The notes under the pieces were generated by a model. It was given only the letters and a program-made list of their open reading frames with translations, was not told the origin of the DNA and made no database searches. From positions 496,001 to 560,000 of the forward strand of contig NZ_JASBRG010000003.1 in the NCBI RefSeq assembly GCF_029961145.1: 64,000 nt of DNA, in the 5' to 3' direction. Positions 27,363 through 35,734 of this stretch are shown piece after piece (the stretch's first letter is position 1; each line of letters begins with the position of its first letter). Position numbers and translations under genes: made by a program. The DNA comes from Pinibacter soli (lineage in GTDB: Bacteria > Bacteroidota > Bacteroidia > Chitinophagales > Chitinophagaceae).

Positions 27363-27660
27363 AATGCGCTTTATGTGGTTTGTATAAATATAGGAGAGCG
27401 GGGTTGCAATTAGGCGCCAGGTGCTACTTCATTCATTCGCCATCAGTGAATTGTGTATGGTGTAAGAAGTACGCCGTACGAAATGCTTTACAATGTTGCT
27501 CCCGAACGAATCTCGTACACCGTACTTCGTACATCGCACACTGGAAATCAATCATTCTACATCTTACGTCCGACACCTCACACTTAAATTTTTGCCCGGT
27601 TACCCAACTTCTCGTCCGCTCGTCTGTTTATAAAGAGGGCATTTCGCCTAATTAATACTC
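27363..27660. repeat. Upstream gap of GH5 with gtacg word inverted repeat
   Basis: An approximately 300-bp gap with no gene. At about 27468-27490 (agaagtacgccgtacgaaat) and 27512-27532 (tcgtacaccgtacttcgtac) there is an imperfect inverted repeat built on gtacg. It is followed by a second run (cattctacatcttacgtccg) of similar flavour. The GH5 promoter should lie at its left end; TATATTTAT read on the minus strand near 27385-27393 is a possible -7 box without a good -33 partner. Confidence 0.45.
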
Positions 27661-27676
27661 TTTAATTTTCAAAAAA

Positions 27677-27850
27677 CTATTCAATGGTGGTCCTTGCCAG
27701 GCAAATCAGGAATATCTCTCGCGAGCTTGTACGCATAAGGATCCTCCTGCAAGAGGCCGAGAAGTTACCGAGACGCCCGGTAATTTCTGGACCTTTGGGG
27801 AGCAAGGTAGTTGCGTTCCTCACCTTTAGCTTACCCGATAATCTTAGGCA
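27677..27850 (+). ncRNA. Candidate structured RNA, unidentified
   Basis: A GC-richer island between AT-rich flanks with no open frame. GAAGTTACCG (27761-27770) pairs with CGGTAATTTC (27778-27787) over 10 bp with one G-U around a 7-base loop. CCTTGCCAG (about 27692-27700) can pair with CTG at 27787 plus GCAAGG at 27803-27808 around a bulge. CTTG/CAAG (27726-27729 and 27749-27752) closes an inner arm. An imperfect promoter-like TAATTTTC lies at 27663-27670. I could not match it to SRP RNA, 6S, RNase P or a riboswitch, and the strand is uncertain. Confidence 0.3.
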
Positions 27851-27917
27851 ACAATAAAAAATTATTTAACCGAGTGCGTATTAATACATTCACTATTATT
27901 ATCGAAAAAATTAATAT

Positions 27918-27925
27918 TACATTTG
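27918..27925 (+). promoter_or_regulatory. Bacteroidota -7 box TACATTTG
   Basis: An exact TAnnTTTG match 36 bases before ATG 27962, which would give a leader of about 30 bases. No TTTG lies 19-21 bases upstream, so the -33 element is weak or absent. The box overlaps the first in-frame ATG of the longer reading (27,923), which supports the start at 27,962. Confidence 0.45.
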
Positions 27926-27961
27926 TTTAATACTGTATGTTATACATTCAATTGTCTTGTT

Positions 27962-29113
27962 ATGAATAAACTCATTTTAATTTGTTTGGCAGCAGCCATT
28001 AACTTGTTAAGTGTACAGGCTTTTTCTCAGGACAAAAAGTCTAAGGACAAACCAGCTAGCCAGGATACAACAGCTACCTTAGGGCTTGCTGGCGACAACC
28101 TGGATCTTTATGCTGTATTAGACCTGTTTCAAAAGTCAAAAACAATTGAAGCGTTTGAAAAATCGCTCAATGATGAAAAATTGAAGATCAATAACCTGGA
28201 TCTGAACCTGGATAAAAAAGTTGATTTTATTAAAGTGGTCACTACGCAAAAAGACAGTTCGTATACATTCATACTGCGGGATGATATTAGTAAAACTGAA
28301 TCGCAGGATGTTGCTGTCATTCTGTTAGATAAACTCAAAGGTGGGAAGGTTAGCCTGCAAATTGTTGGTGACGAGGAATTATATGGCAAAGATTATGTTA
28401 TTGAACCTAAAGGAAATTCGTCGATTACCAGTAACCCTGGGTACACCGGAGACAACCCGGTTACGGTTAATGTTCCGGCCACAACGACTGTGGTGGTGCA
28501 ATCTGCACCAATCGTACAGTATGTTTATTCGCCCGCGTATGTACCTTATTATCCGCCTTATTACTACGGCTATCCCCCCCCGTGGTTTGGATTTGCAACT
28601 GTTATGGCTGTAGGTATATATCGGTCCAATCACTACTATCATGGGGGCTATTACGGTGGTCACTATCATGGCGGCGGAAATACCGTGATTATTAATAACA
28701 GAAACAGTATAAATCATTACAATAACACCAGGAACGTATCCAACACAGTGCGCAATAACCAGAATAGAGGTAGTTATGGTAATGGCACTATAGATCGCTC
28801 GGGAAACAGAAATTCGGCATCAAACCGTCCATCTAATTCACCATCTAACAGGCCATCAACATCTAACAGGCCCTCAACGTCAGACAGGCAATCGCCCTCA
28901 GCATCTAACAGGCCCTCAACGTCAGACAGGCAATCGCCCTCAGCATCCAACAGGCCCTCAACCTCAAACAGGCAATCTTCATCTCCTTCAATGTCAAACA
29001 GACAATCATCAGGCGGGTCACTTGGTGGTGGTGGGTACAGTGGCGGTGGGCGTTCTATGGGTGGTGGCCGTTCTTCCATGGGCGGCGGCGGAGGCGGAGG
29101 CAGAAGACGCTAG
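27962..29113 (+). CDS. Secreted repeat-rich surface protein
   Basis: From ATG 27962 it is 383 residues with a signal peptide (MNKLILICLAAAINLLSVQA). About residues 45-155 form a globular domain (NLDLYAVLDLFQKSKTIEAF, DKKVDFIKVVTTQKDSSYTF) of unknown family. Then comes a Pro/Tyr-rich stretch (YVPYYPPYYYGYPPPWFG) with a possible short hydrophobic pass, Tyr/His/Gly runs and Asn-rich sequence. A low-complexity tail carries three 14-residue SNRPSTSDRQSPSA repeats and a Gly/Ser/Arg end. I recognise no function. It looks like a cell-surface or matrix protein. Confidence 0.7.
   Translation: MNKLILICLAAAINLLSVQAFSQDKKSKDKPASQDTTATLGLAGDNLDLYAVLDLFQKSKTIEAFEKSLNDEKLKINNLDLNLDKKVDFIKVVTTQKDSSYTFILRDDISKTESQDVAVILLDKLKGGKVSLQIVGDEELYGKDYVIEPKGNSSITSNPGYTGDNPVTVNVPATTTVVVQSAPIVQYVYSPAYVPYYPPYYYGYPPPWFGFATVMAVGIYRSNHYYHGGYYGGHYHGGGNTVIINNRNSINHYNNTRNVSNTVRNNQNRGSYGNGTIDRSGNRNSASNRPSNSPSNRPSTSNRPSTSDRQSPSASNRPSTSDRQSPSASNRPSTSNRQSSSPSMSNRQSSGGSLGGGGYSGGGRSMGGGRSSMGGGGGGGRRR
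28861..28986 (+). repeat. 42-bp tandem repeat, about three copies, in coding frame
   Basis: The unit at 28861-28902 is repeated exactly at 28903-28944 and with several changes at 28945-28986. The period is 42 bases (14 codons), so copy changes keep the frame. The flanks carry shorter partial units (catctaacaggcc). Two identical copies suggest recent slippage or recombination. Confidence 0.85.
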
Positions 29114-29239
29114 CTTCACTACATTGTACCAATACAGTAGTTAGTAACTTGAAGCCTGAATAATTAAATAATGAACCTCGTAACAGGATAGGTGATCAGG
29201 AATTTTGTGCGCATAACACAAGAAGAGAGATTTATAAAA

Positions 29240-29275
29240 AAACCGCTCTCCAAACATATTTTTGGAGAGCGGTTT
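29240..29275 (-). terminator. Rho-independent terminator (minus strand)
   Basis: AAACCGCTCTCCAAA (29240-29254) pairs perfectly with 29261-29275 around a 6-base loop. Read on the minus strand it is followed by a run of T (TTTTTTTATAAA). It lies 20 bases after the stop of the minus-strand NTF2-like lipoprotein and may also block readthrough from the plus-strand gene ending at 29,113. Confidence 0.85.
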
Positions 29276-29295
29276 GATAAGTGCTACATCATTTT

Positions 29296-29778
29296 TTATT
29301 TAGTGAGCCCGTCGGAGGCGCTCATATCTCTTACAGCAACATATTGGCCATTTCTCTTTTCAAAAAGGCTCATATAATTTCCCGTATTGAGTTTCGTATT
29401 GAGAGAATCAGTCACTGAAAAAACACCAAGTTCTACAACAAGTTTTCCATCATTTGAAACAAAAACCTCGTTGGTTGTAAATTTGATCTTATCAATAGGT
29501 GAAGTCATATCAGATGTTAAAAAAGCGATGATTGCTTGCTTGCCCTCTATCGGTGGCCTGTTGGGATAAAAACTTTTCGCATCTTCTGCATAATAATTAA
29601 TGCTTCTCACCTCGCCACTATTGTATACGGAAGCAAATGAATCTTCCTTCGCCTGGATTTCTTTTTTGATTTGTTCTTTATCGATTACTTCTGCTGCGTT
29701 TTCTGTTTTCGCATTACAGGCGAGCAGTAGCCCCACTATACAAGGTAACGTGCATCTTTTCAGAATTAGGTATGGCAT
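29296..29778 (-). CDS. NTF2-like (DUF4440/SnoaL-type) lipoprotein
   Basis: A 160-residue lipoprotein (lipobox LLLAC, Cys about 21). A leading helix (EQIKKEIQAKEDSFASVYNS) is followed by NYYAEDAKSFYPNRPPIEGK, IIAFLTSDM and a C-terminal sheet with NTGNYMSLFEKRNGQYVAVRDM. This is the usual cone-shaped NTF2-like layout of DUF4440 proteins. The substrate or ligand is unknown. It is a single gene ended by its own terminator. Confidence 0.8.
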   Translation of the reverse strand: MPYLILKRCTLPCIVGLLLACNAKTENAAEVIDKEQIKKEIQAKEDSFASVYNSGEVRSINYYAEDAKSFYPNRPPIEGKQAIIAFLTSDMTSPIDKIKFTTNEVFVSNDGKLVVELGVFSVTDSLNTKLNTGNYMSLFEKRNGQYVAVRDMSASDGLTK

Positions 29779-29932
29779 AAATTGAATTTTTATTATTTTA
29801 CTAATATAAGAATAAACACACCTATTAAAAAATAATGCGATGTTTCAATTGAATTTTCCTTTTGGTGATGCGCTTTAAAAAACTCAACCTTTTACAAACG
29901 TAAAACAGCAATCCGACTAACATTGAAGCCTT

Positions 29933-30154
29933 GTGGAAAAAACACCAAGTGTGGCCTCGCTTCATCACGACGGTTTACACCTAATTTCTAGTGTGGAAGT
30001 TGGGTCAAACTTGCCAAATTTTCCAATAGGCGGCGAAGAAGTGAAAATAGGTGATCAAACTTATATGAAGGTTGGCGAGACTTATTATCAATCGGTGAAA
30101 ATAGACGGCAAACCAAAGTACGAAGTGGCACAAGTGGAGCAGGCAAGCAAATAA
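29933..30154 (+). CDS. Small LHHD-motif protein with DUF6515-like tail
   Basis: A 73-codon frame from GTG 29933. Residues 1-32 (EKTPSV, LHHDGLHLISS, EV, LPNFP) match the 34-residue microprotein at 54,075-54,179 on the minus strand, with conservation at codon level. The aligned position of that protein's ATG is CTT here, so the original start may be lost. Residues about 36-70 (IGDQTYMKVGETYYQSV, DGKPKYEVAQV) resemble the end of DUF6515-type surface proteins. It may be a real small gene or a fused remnant. A ttgaaag word repeat follows the stop. Confidence 0.4.
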   Translation: MEKTPSVASLHHDGLHLISSVEVGSNLPNFPIGGEEVKIGDQTYMKVGETYYQSVKIDGKPKYEVAQVEQASK

Positions 30155-30204
30155 TTGAAAGTTGAAAGTTGAAAGTTAGCAAGCAAGGCATTTTCAATTT
30201 TCAA
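30155..30204. repeat. Short word inverted repeat (ttgaaagttgaaag)
   Basis: attgaaagttgaaagttgaa at about 30154-30173 faces cattttcaattttcaattac at about 30188-30207, between convergent genes. The left arm is the same ttgaaag word found at about 14490-14512. Confidence 0.5.
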
Positions 30205-31602
30205 TTACTTCAGCACATTCAGTACCTCGTACATCTTCGTAACCATCGACGCTGATGGGCCATTAAAGCCATTGATCAGAAAGGCTATGATGTATTTGTT
30301 GCCGTCTTTGGACGTGTGATAACCACAGAATCCTTTTACACAGCCAATGGTGCCGCTTTTGAGTTTCATTCCATTGTATTCGGGAAACGAATTGTAGTAA
30401 GATGAAAACCATGGCTGTTGTTTCGCATACTGCAATACTTTTACCAACGCGTCCGTTGTTACGCGGTTTTGCGGAGAAAGCCCCGAACCATCCATTATGT
30501 TCAACGATGTTTTGTCGATCCCTTTTTGTTGCCAGAAATCCTGCACGATATTTACACCTTCGTCTGTTGCTCCAAATCCTTTCTTCTCGTACGCAAACGT
30601 TTTTAATAAGGCCTCACCATATAGATTAATGCTTTTCTTCAAAAACCAGTAAACAAGCGAATCGAGTGAAGGTGAGTAATAGGTATAAAAAATGGAATAG
30701 CCTGCCGGCAAATTGTTTGTTGTATGAGTTTTTGCAAGTGCTTTGCTTAGCCCGGTGTCTACATGTTTATTTGAATAAAATTGTAGGAAATTGGCGAAAT
30801 ATTTCGAAGGATCCGGGAAAGTAGCAGAGATGGAAAAATCGTTTTTTTCTGCTGGCACAGAGCCTGTTACCAATATTTGCTGATTATTTGTCGGATTAAA
30901 ATATGCGTAAGTATTGTCGCCGGAATTTTTAACGCCAGTTTTTAGCTCATCTATGTTGATATTAATATTGGCATAAGCAGGTAGTAGTTTTGAAATCTGA
31001 GGTTTGGTTTCCTCTCTGCCTGTATTGAAAGCAATGTCAAATTGATTTTCCCGCCAGTTCAAAGCACCTTGGCCTGCACCATAATAGTTGGCAATGTCCT
31101 GCCATATCCAACCTTCCGGAAAGAAACGTTTTGAGAAACCTTTGTCGACAATGTTAATTGAAGAAACCAGGTAGCTGTTGATGTTTGCCTTCACTAATGC
31201 ACTTGCGATGTTTTTATATATAGCATCTTCTTTTGTAGAAGCGTAGCGCCAGCTACCAAAACTTGGATCACCATGCGGCATGATAACGATGTTAATGGAG
31301 TCTCCATTTTTGCGGGACGCGAAATCTGTTTTATAGCGATAATCTTTTCCCAATAATTCAAAAGCCGTTGCACTCGTCACCACTTTTAAACAACTAGCCG
31401 TAGCCAACCCTATCTGCGAATTTTTATCAAACACCACATTGCCTGTTTTTTCATCAACTACCAAAAGACTATAAACGGCATGTCTCATTTGCGTGTCCTT
31501 CTCAAGTTCACTCGTCGCTTTAATCAATCTCTCTTTTATTGATTGTGCGAGAATAAACGAACAAGACAACATGCATATAATTGATAAATAAACTTTTCGC
31601 AT
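30205..31602 (-). CDS. D-Ala-D-Ala carboxypeptidase/endopeptidase, PBP4 type
   Basis: A 465-residue protein with a signal peptide (MRKVYLSIICMLSCSFILAQ). It belongs to peptidase family S13 (DacB/PBP4), which trims peptidoglycan cross-links in the periplasm. The catalytic SxxK is S70-C-L-K73 in ATASCLKVV. The second motif lies in MDGSGLSPQNR and the KSG box in KLKSGTIG near the C-terminus (about 425). The length is normal for S13. It is a single gene in a housekeeping block. Confidence 0.93.
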   Translation of the reverse strand: MRKVYLSIICMLSCSFILAQSIKERLIKATSELEKDTQMRHAVYSLLVVDEKTGNVVFDKNSQIGLATASCLKVVTSATAFELLGKDYRYKTDFASRKNGDSINIVIMPHGDPSFGSWRYASTKEDAIYKNIASALVKANINSYLVSSINIVDKGFSKRFFPEGWIWQDIANYYGAGQGALNWRENQFDIAFNTGREETKPQISKLLPAYANININIDELKTGVKNSGDNTYAYFNPTNNQQILVTGSVPAEKNDFSISATFPDPSKYFANFLQFYSNKHVDTGLSKALAKTHTTNNLPAGYSIFYTYYSPSLDSLVYWFLKKSINLYGEALLKTFAYEKKGFGATDEGVNIVQDFWQQKGIDKTSLNIMDGSGLSPQNRVTTDALVKVLQYAKQQPWFSSYYNSFPEYNGMKLKSGTIGCVKGFCGYHTSKDGNKYIIAFLINGFNGPSASMVTKMYEVLNVLK

Positions 31603-31628
31603 CTTTGAACTTTAGAACAACAAAGAAC

Positions 31629-31705
31629 GCAGATTTTCATGATTGTCAAGATTATTATGATTTCAAAAAATATCTTGATTAATCATGAAAATCATGAAAA
31701 TCTGC
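31629..31705. repeat. Word-type inverted repeat (ttcatgatt)
   Basis: gcagattttcatgattgtcaagatta at 31629-31654 is complementary to atcttgattaatcatgaaaa and atcatgaaaatctgc at about 31672-31705. It sits between the divergent PBP4 and cinA genes and ends about 20 bases before the cinA start, so it covers the likely promoters. Confidence 0.7.
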
Positions 31706-31724
31706 CTTCCTCAAATCAGCAAAC

Positions 31725-32975
31725 ATGATCCAGGCTTCAATTATCACGATTGGCGACGAACTATTGATAGGACAGGTTATAGATACAAACAGTGCGTGGA
31801 TTGCGCAACAGTTAAACGCTATTGGTGTTCCCGTAAAACGTCGCGTGGCGGTCGGCGATGCCTGGGATGCTATTTGGGACGCTCTGGATGAAGAAGGCAA
31901 ACACTCCAACATTATTTTGATAACGGGCGGGCTGGGCCCGACAGCAGACGATATCACGAAGCCATTGCTTTGCGAATATTTTAACGGCAAAATGGTTAGG
32001 GATGAAAAGGTGCTCGCTCACGTAAAACATCTTTTCGAACAGGTTTTCCGCAGGCCATGGCTCGAGCCTAATGCGCAGCAGGCTGACGTCCCGGATACAT
32101 GCACTGTTCTGTTCAACAGTGTGGGTACAGCACCGGGAATGATGTTTGAAAAAGAAGGCAAAGTTTTTATAAGCATGCCTGGTGTGCCGTTTGAAATGCA
32201 AACCATCATGCGCGAACATGTATTGAAGCTTTTGCCGCAGCGTTTCAAAATGGCGCACATTGCACATCGCACGTTGCTGACCGCAGGAATTGGAGAGTCG
32301 TTCCTGGCAGAAAGGATAAAGAACTTTGAAGCAAAACTCCCTTCCAATGTAAAGCTGGCTTACCTGCCATCCTACGGTATGGTGCGACTGCGCTTAACCG
32401 ACACCGGTTATGATGTGGATGCCATTGAAAAAGAGATTGACGAACAATTTGCGACGCTGCAAACATTGATTCCGGATGTTTTGGTAACCAATGTAGACGA
32501 ACCAATGGAAACAGTGGTCGGCAAATTATTGTTGTCAAAAAAACAAACCGTTGGAACCGCCGAAAGCTGTACCGGCGGATACATAGCGCATTTGATCACT
32601 AGCCATGCGGGTAGCAGCGCTTATTTTAAAGGAAGCGTAGTGAGTTACGACAATAAGGTAAAAACCGACTTGCTCGGTGTTACCAACGAAACCCTCCAAA
32701 AAGAAGGAGCGGTGAGTGAAGAAACGGTTATGCAAATGGTAAAAGGTGCACTGGCGCAGCTCAATACGGATTATGCTGTTGCAGTATCCGGTATTATGGG
32801 CCCCGATGGAGGGTCTGCTGAGAAACCCGTTGGCACAGTTTGGGTCGCCGTTGGAAATAATAAAAAAATTACTACACAGAAATTGTGGTTCCGCTACGAA
32901 CGCAAGCGAAACATTGAACTGACGGCAATAAATGCATTGAATCTTTTGCGGAAATTTATTCTAGAAAACTCTTAA
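31725..32975 (+). CDS. cinA: CinA: molybdopterin-binding/NMN amidohydrolase protein
   Basis: A 416-residue protein. The N-terminal MoCF/COG1058 domain (about 1-170) shows IITIGDELLIGQVIDTNS and ILITGGLGPTADDITK. The C-terminal PncC domain (about 255-412) shows VGTAESCTGGYIAHLIT, KGSVVSYDNKVK and GIMGPDGGSAEKPVGTVW with the usual catalytic Ser, Thr and Lys context. The two-domain length is standard. It deamidates NMN in pyridine nucleotide recycling and has been linked to competence in some bacteria. Confidence 0.95.
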   Translation: MIQASIITIGDELLIGQVIDTNSAWIAQQLNAIGVPVKRRVAVGDAWDAIWDALDEEGKHSNIILITGGLGPTADDITKPLLCEYFNGKMVRDEKVLAHVKHLFEQVFRRPWLEPNAQQADVPDTCTVLFNSVGTAPGMMFEKEGKVFISMPGVPFEMQTIMREHVLKLLPQRFKMAHIAHRTLLTAGIGESFLAERIKNFEAKLPSNVKLAYLPSYGMVRLRLTDTGYDVDAIEKEIDEQFATLQTLIPDVLVTNVDEPMETVVGKLLLSKKQTVGTAESCTGGYIAHLITSHAGSSAYFKGSVVSYDNKVKTDLLGVTNETLQKEGAVSEETVMQMVKGALAQLNTDYAVAVSGIMGPDGGSAEKPVGTVWVAVGNNKKITTQKLWFRYERKRNIELTAINALNLLRKFILENS

Positions 32976-32994
32976 CGTGTACAAAAATTCAATT

Positions 32995-33120
32995 CATTAC
33001 CTTTGACCTTCTATAAAATCAAAAGGGAAAAGTAAAAAGTAAAAAATGATCGAATAACATGGTTTTGATCGGGTTGCAACCATTTTTTGACTTATAACTT
33101 TCAAATTTTGACTTTCATTC
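32995..33120. repeat. Word-type inverted repeat (aaaagtaaaaagt), second copy
   Basis: aaaatcaaaagggaaaagta at 33016-33035 (continuing aaaagtaaaaaatgatcg) faces cattttttgacttataactt and caaattttgactttcatt at about 33081-33119. It uses the same word as 7045-7150 but is more degenerate. It lies between cinA and the E2 gene on one strand. Confidence 0.6.
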
Positions 33121-33157
33121 TAACGATTGTTGACCTAATAAATTAAATGAGAAATTT

Positions 33158-34552
33158 ATGGCCTTAGTTGACCTTGTAATGCCAAAAATGGGAGAAAGCA
33201 TTATGGAAGCCACCATATTAAAGTGGCTCAAAAAGCCCGGTGATATGATAGTACAGGATGAAACTGTGCTGGAAATAGCCACGGACAAAGTCGATAGCGA
33301 AGTTCCTGCAACAGAAGATGGTGTAATAGAAGAAATTTTATTTAAGGAAAATGAGGTAGTTCCCGTTGGAGCCGTGATCGCCAGGATCCGCACCGACGTT
33401 GCTGCAGGCGGCCCCTCTTCCCAACCAATCGCTGCTCCGGTACATCAGGCATCTCAGGCAGCAGAAGCTGTACAGAGCCATGGCGGCGGCAACGGATATA
33501 CTTCAGTTGCTGAAGAAGCGAAAGCACCGGTACTTAACAGTAATAAGTTTTATTCTCCTCTTGTACTGAATATTGCTGCAAATGAAGGCGTAAGTCTGCA
33601 TGAGCTTGAAAACATCGAAGGCACAGGCAACGAAGGACGGGTTACCAAAAACGATATATTAAGATACGTAAACGATAAAAAAGCAGGCGTAGTTACACAA
33701 GCTGCACCAAAACCTCAACCGGTTGTTGAGGAAAAAACTGCCATCACTTTCAAACAGGATGCACCGGTTGTAGCTGACAACACTAATGTGGTGACTGCAG
33801 GACCGAAACCGCCTGCCACTATTTATAATGTTGGCCAGGACGCTGACGTTGAGATCATCGAAATGGATCGCCAGCGTAAATTGATTGCCGAGCACATGGT
33901 AAGAAGTAAGCACACGAGCCCGCACGTTACAAGTTTCTCCGAAGCAGACGTAACCAACATGGTGCTGTGGCGCGATAAAGTGAAAAAGAATTTCGAAAAG
34001 CAAGAGGGGACAAAGATCACCTTCATGCCTTTGTTTATCGAAGCTATTGCGCGTTGCATCAAAAAATATCCGCTCATCAACAGCTCGCTGGAAGGAGATA
34101 AGATATACGTTAAAAAAGACATCAACATTGGTATGGCGACTGCTTTACCAAGTGGTAACCTGATCGTGCCAGTAATTAAAAATGCTGATCAATTAAACCT
34201 TGTTGGTTTGGCTAAACAAGTAAATAGCCTTGCCGACAAAGCACGCACCAGTAAATTAAAGCCAACCGATACACAAAGCGGAACCTTTACGCTAACAAAT
34301 GTGGGTTCATTTGGAAGTCTTATGGGTACACCGATCATCAACCAGCCACAAGTTGCGATACTGGCAGTTGGTGCCATTAAGAAACGTGCAGTTGTGATCG
34401 AAACACCGCAAGGCGATGCGATAGCGATCCGTCACATGATCTATCTAAGCATGAGCTATGATCACCGAATTGTAGATGGCAGTCTCGGCGCCACTTTTTT
34501 AACTGCGGTAGCAAATGAGTTAGAAAACTTTGATGTAAACCGTTCGATTTAA
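33158..34552 (+). CDS. 2-oxo acid dehydrogenase E2 (lipoyl acyltransferase)
   Basis: A 464-residue cytoplasmic enzyme. The lipoyl domain spans residues 1-78 with the lipoylated Lys in ATDKVDSE (about 43). A peripheral-subunit-binding domain lies at about 132-170 (YSPLVLNIAANEGVSLHELE). The Pro/Ala-rich linkers are flanking. The catalytic CoA-dependent acyltransferase domain (about 225-464) ends with SMSYDHRIVDGSLGATFL, including the catalytic His and Asp. Pyruvate, 2-oxoglutarate and branched-chain types cannot be separated here; the E1/E3 genes are not adjacent. Confidence 0.93.
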   Translation: MALVDLVMPKMGESIMEATILKWLKKPGDMIVQDETVLEIATDKVDSEVPATEDGVIEEILFKENEVVPVGAVIARIRTDVAAGGPSSQPIAAPVHQASQAAEAVQSHGGGNGYTSVAEEAKAPVLNSNKFYSPLVLNIAANEGVSLHELENIEGTGNEGRVTKNDILRYVNDKKAGVVTQAAPKPQPVVEEKTAITFKQDAPVVADNTNVVTAGPKPPATIYNVGQDADVEIIEMDRQRKLIAEHMVRSKHTSPHVTSFSEADVTNMVLWRDKVKKNFEKQEGTKITFMPLFIEAIARCIKKYPLINSSLEGDKIYVKKDINIGMATALPSGNLIVPVIKNADQLNLVGLAKQVNSLADKARTSKLKPTDTQSGTFTLTNVGSFGSLMGTPIINQPQVAILAVGAIKKRAVVIETPQGDAIAIRHMIYLSMSYDHRIVDGSLGATFLTAVANELENFDVNRSI

Positions 34553-34599
34553 TAAATTTGTTATCTTCATTCAACAGTTAGCCTATTGCTGACTGTTAT

Positions 34600-34672
34600 G
34601 TCTCCGTAGCTCAGTTGGTAGAGCAATTGACTCTTAATCAATGGGTCTAGGGTTCGAGTCCCTACGGGGACA
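34600..34672 (+). tRNA. tRNA-Lys (anticodon CTT)
   Basis: A 73-base cloverleaf. Acceptor stem GTCTCCG/CGGGGAC (one T-G pair), discriminator A and no encoded CCA. D-arm AGCTCAGTTGGTAGAGC. Anticodon stem ATTGA/TCAAT with loop CTCTTAA, giving anticodon CTT. T-arm with loop TTCGAGT. A good terminator follows. A broken tyrosine recombinase begins 245 bases downstream, so this tRNA is a likely past integration site. Confidence 0.96.
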
Positions 34673-34696
34673 CTGGTATAAAGCCAAATTGTTAGA

Positions 34697-34732
34697 AACC
34701 TGTATAAAATGAGCGTTTTATGCAGGTTTTTT
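34697..34732 (+). terminator. Terminator after tRNA-Lys
   Basis: AACCTGTATAAAA (34697-34709) pairs with TTTTATGCAGGTT (34716-34728) with one wobble pair, loop TGAGCG, followed by a T-run to 34,732. It is 24 bases beyond the tRNA end. Confidence 0.85.
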
Positions 34733-34916
34733 CATTTTAATATGTCAAAAAGCCTCAAAAGAATACAAATCAAAAGGTGAGCAAAAAGGTGCGTCAGGTT
34801 TTTTAATTAAATTGACGCACCTCCAACACGTTCAAATTCTTTACTGGCCTACATCTCACCTTTCTCAACTCGGCATTTTGTTGATTCTATTAAATCACAG
34901 TTAAAAACTTTTGAGT

Positions 34917-35734
34917 ATGTACCAGGTACATCAGGCATTGACATTGCTATTTTGGCCGAAAAAACAGAAGGTCATTGATTCAAAGTCGGTAATTTATGTC
35001 CGGCTGACGGTAAACAACCAGCGCGTTGAAATTTCAACGGGCATTTCTATCGATCCTTTATTATGGGATCAAAAAGCGCAAAAGGTCATAGGAAAGACGG
35101 AGGCGGCAAAAAACATCAATGTCCAGCTTAGCTCCATTGTTAGTAACATTAATAAGAACTTCAGTATCCTAACTTCGCTGGATAAAACGGTTACGGCAGA
35201 GCTGTTAAAAAACGCCTATGTGGGTATTGGGCCAAAGCCAAGGTCACTGTGCGATATTTTTGATTTTCACATTCAAAAGTTCGAACAAAAAGTAAAGGCT
35301 GGTCACAAATCGCCCGGAAGTTTAGCAAGGTTTAAAATTGCTAAACAAGGTGATTGCATTTATGAAATCACAATATGGTGTAACCGACAGAAAGTTGTTC
35401 GAGTTGAAATACTCATTCATTGCTGACTTTGAACACTATTTAATGGCTATTGAAGGATCATGCTACAATACGGCAACGAAATATCTCAAGATTCTAAAAC
35501 AGGTTGTTATTGTTGCGGTTGAACAGGAATGGATACCCGCAAGTCCTTTCCAAACTTTCAAATGCACCTATGAAGAGTCAGTCAGGCATAAGCTAACGAT
35601 GCAGGAAATTTCCGCCATGTACTTAAAAGAGTTTAACTCCGATAGATTAAGGGCGGTACGAGATGTTTATGTTTTCTGTTGTTATACAGGCTTCGCTTAC
35701 CAGGACGTTTACAATCTGACTCCCGGTGTTGATT
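34917..35734 (+). pseudogene. Broken tyrosine recombinase (Bacteroidota integrase)
   Basis: Two frames make up the front of a site-specific recombinase. The first (34,917 to about 35,340) has the arm-binding segment (LTLLFWPKKQK, YVRLTVNNQRVEISTGISID, LWDQKAQKVIGKT). The second (about 35,338-35,736) has the SAM-like core-binding domain (FIADFEHYLMAIEGSCYNTA, ILKQVVIVAVEQEWI) and the start of the catalytic domain (VRDVYVFCCYTGFAYQDVYNL). A frameshift near 35,335-35,350 splits them, and the gene stops before the His-x-x-Arg and Tyr region. It is dead and lies next to tRNA-Lys. Confidence 0.85.

Noticed and set aside
27677..27850. Possible SRP or cobalamin-type RNA identity for the structured block
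   Set aside because: The SRP GGAA-type tetraloop region and the riboswitch core sequences are not present; it was kept only as an unidentified candidate.
28861..28986. Tandem repeat considered as a CRISPR-like array
   Set aside because: Units are contiguous without spacers, are in frame and encode SNRPSTSDRQSPSA. No cas genes are present in the window.
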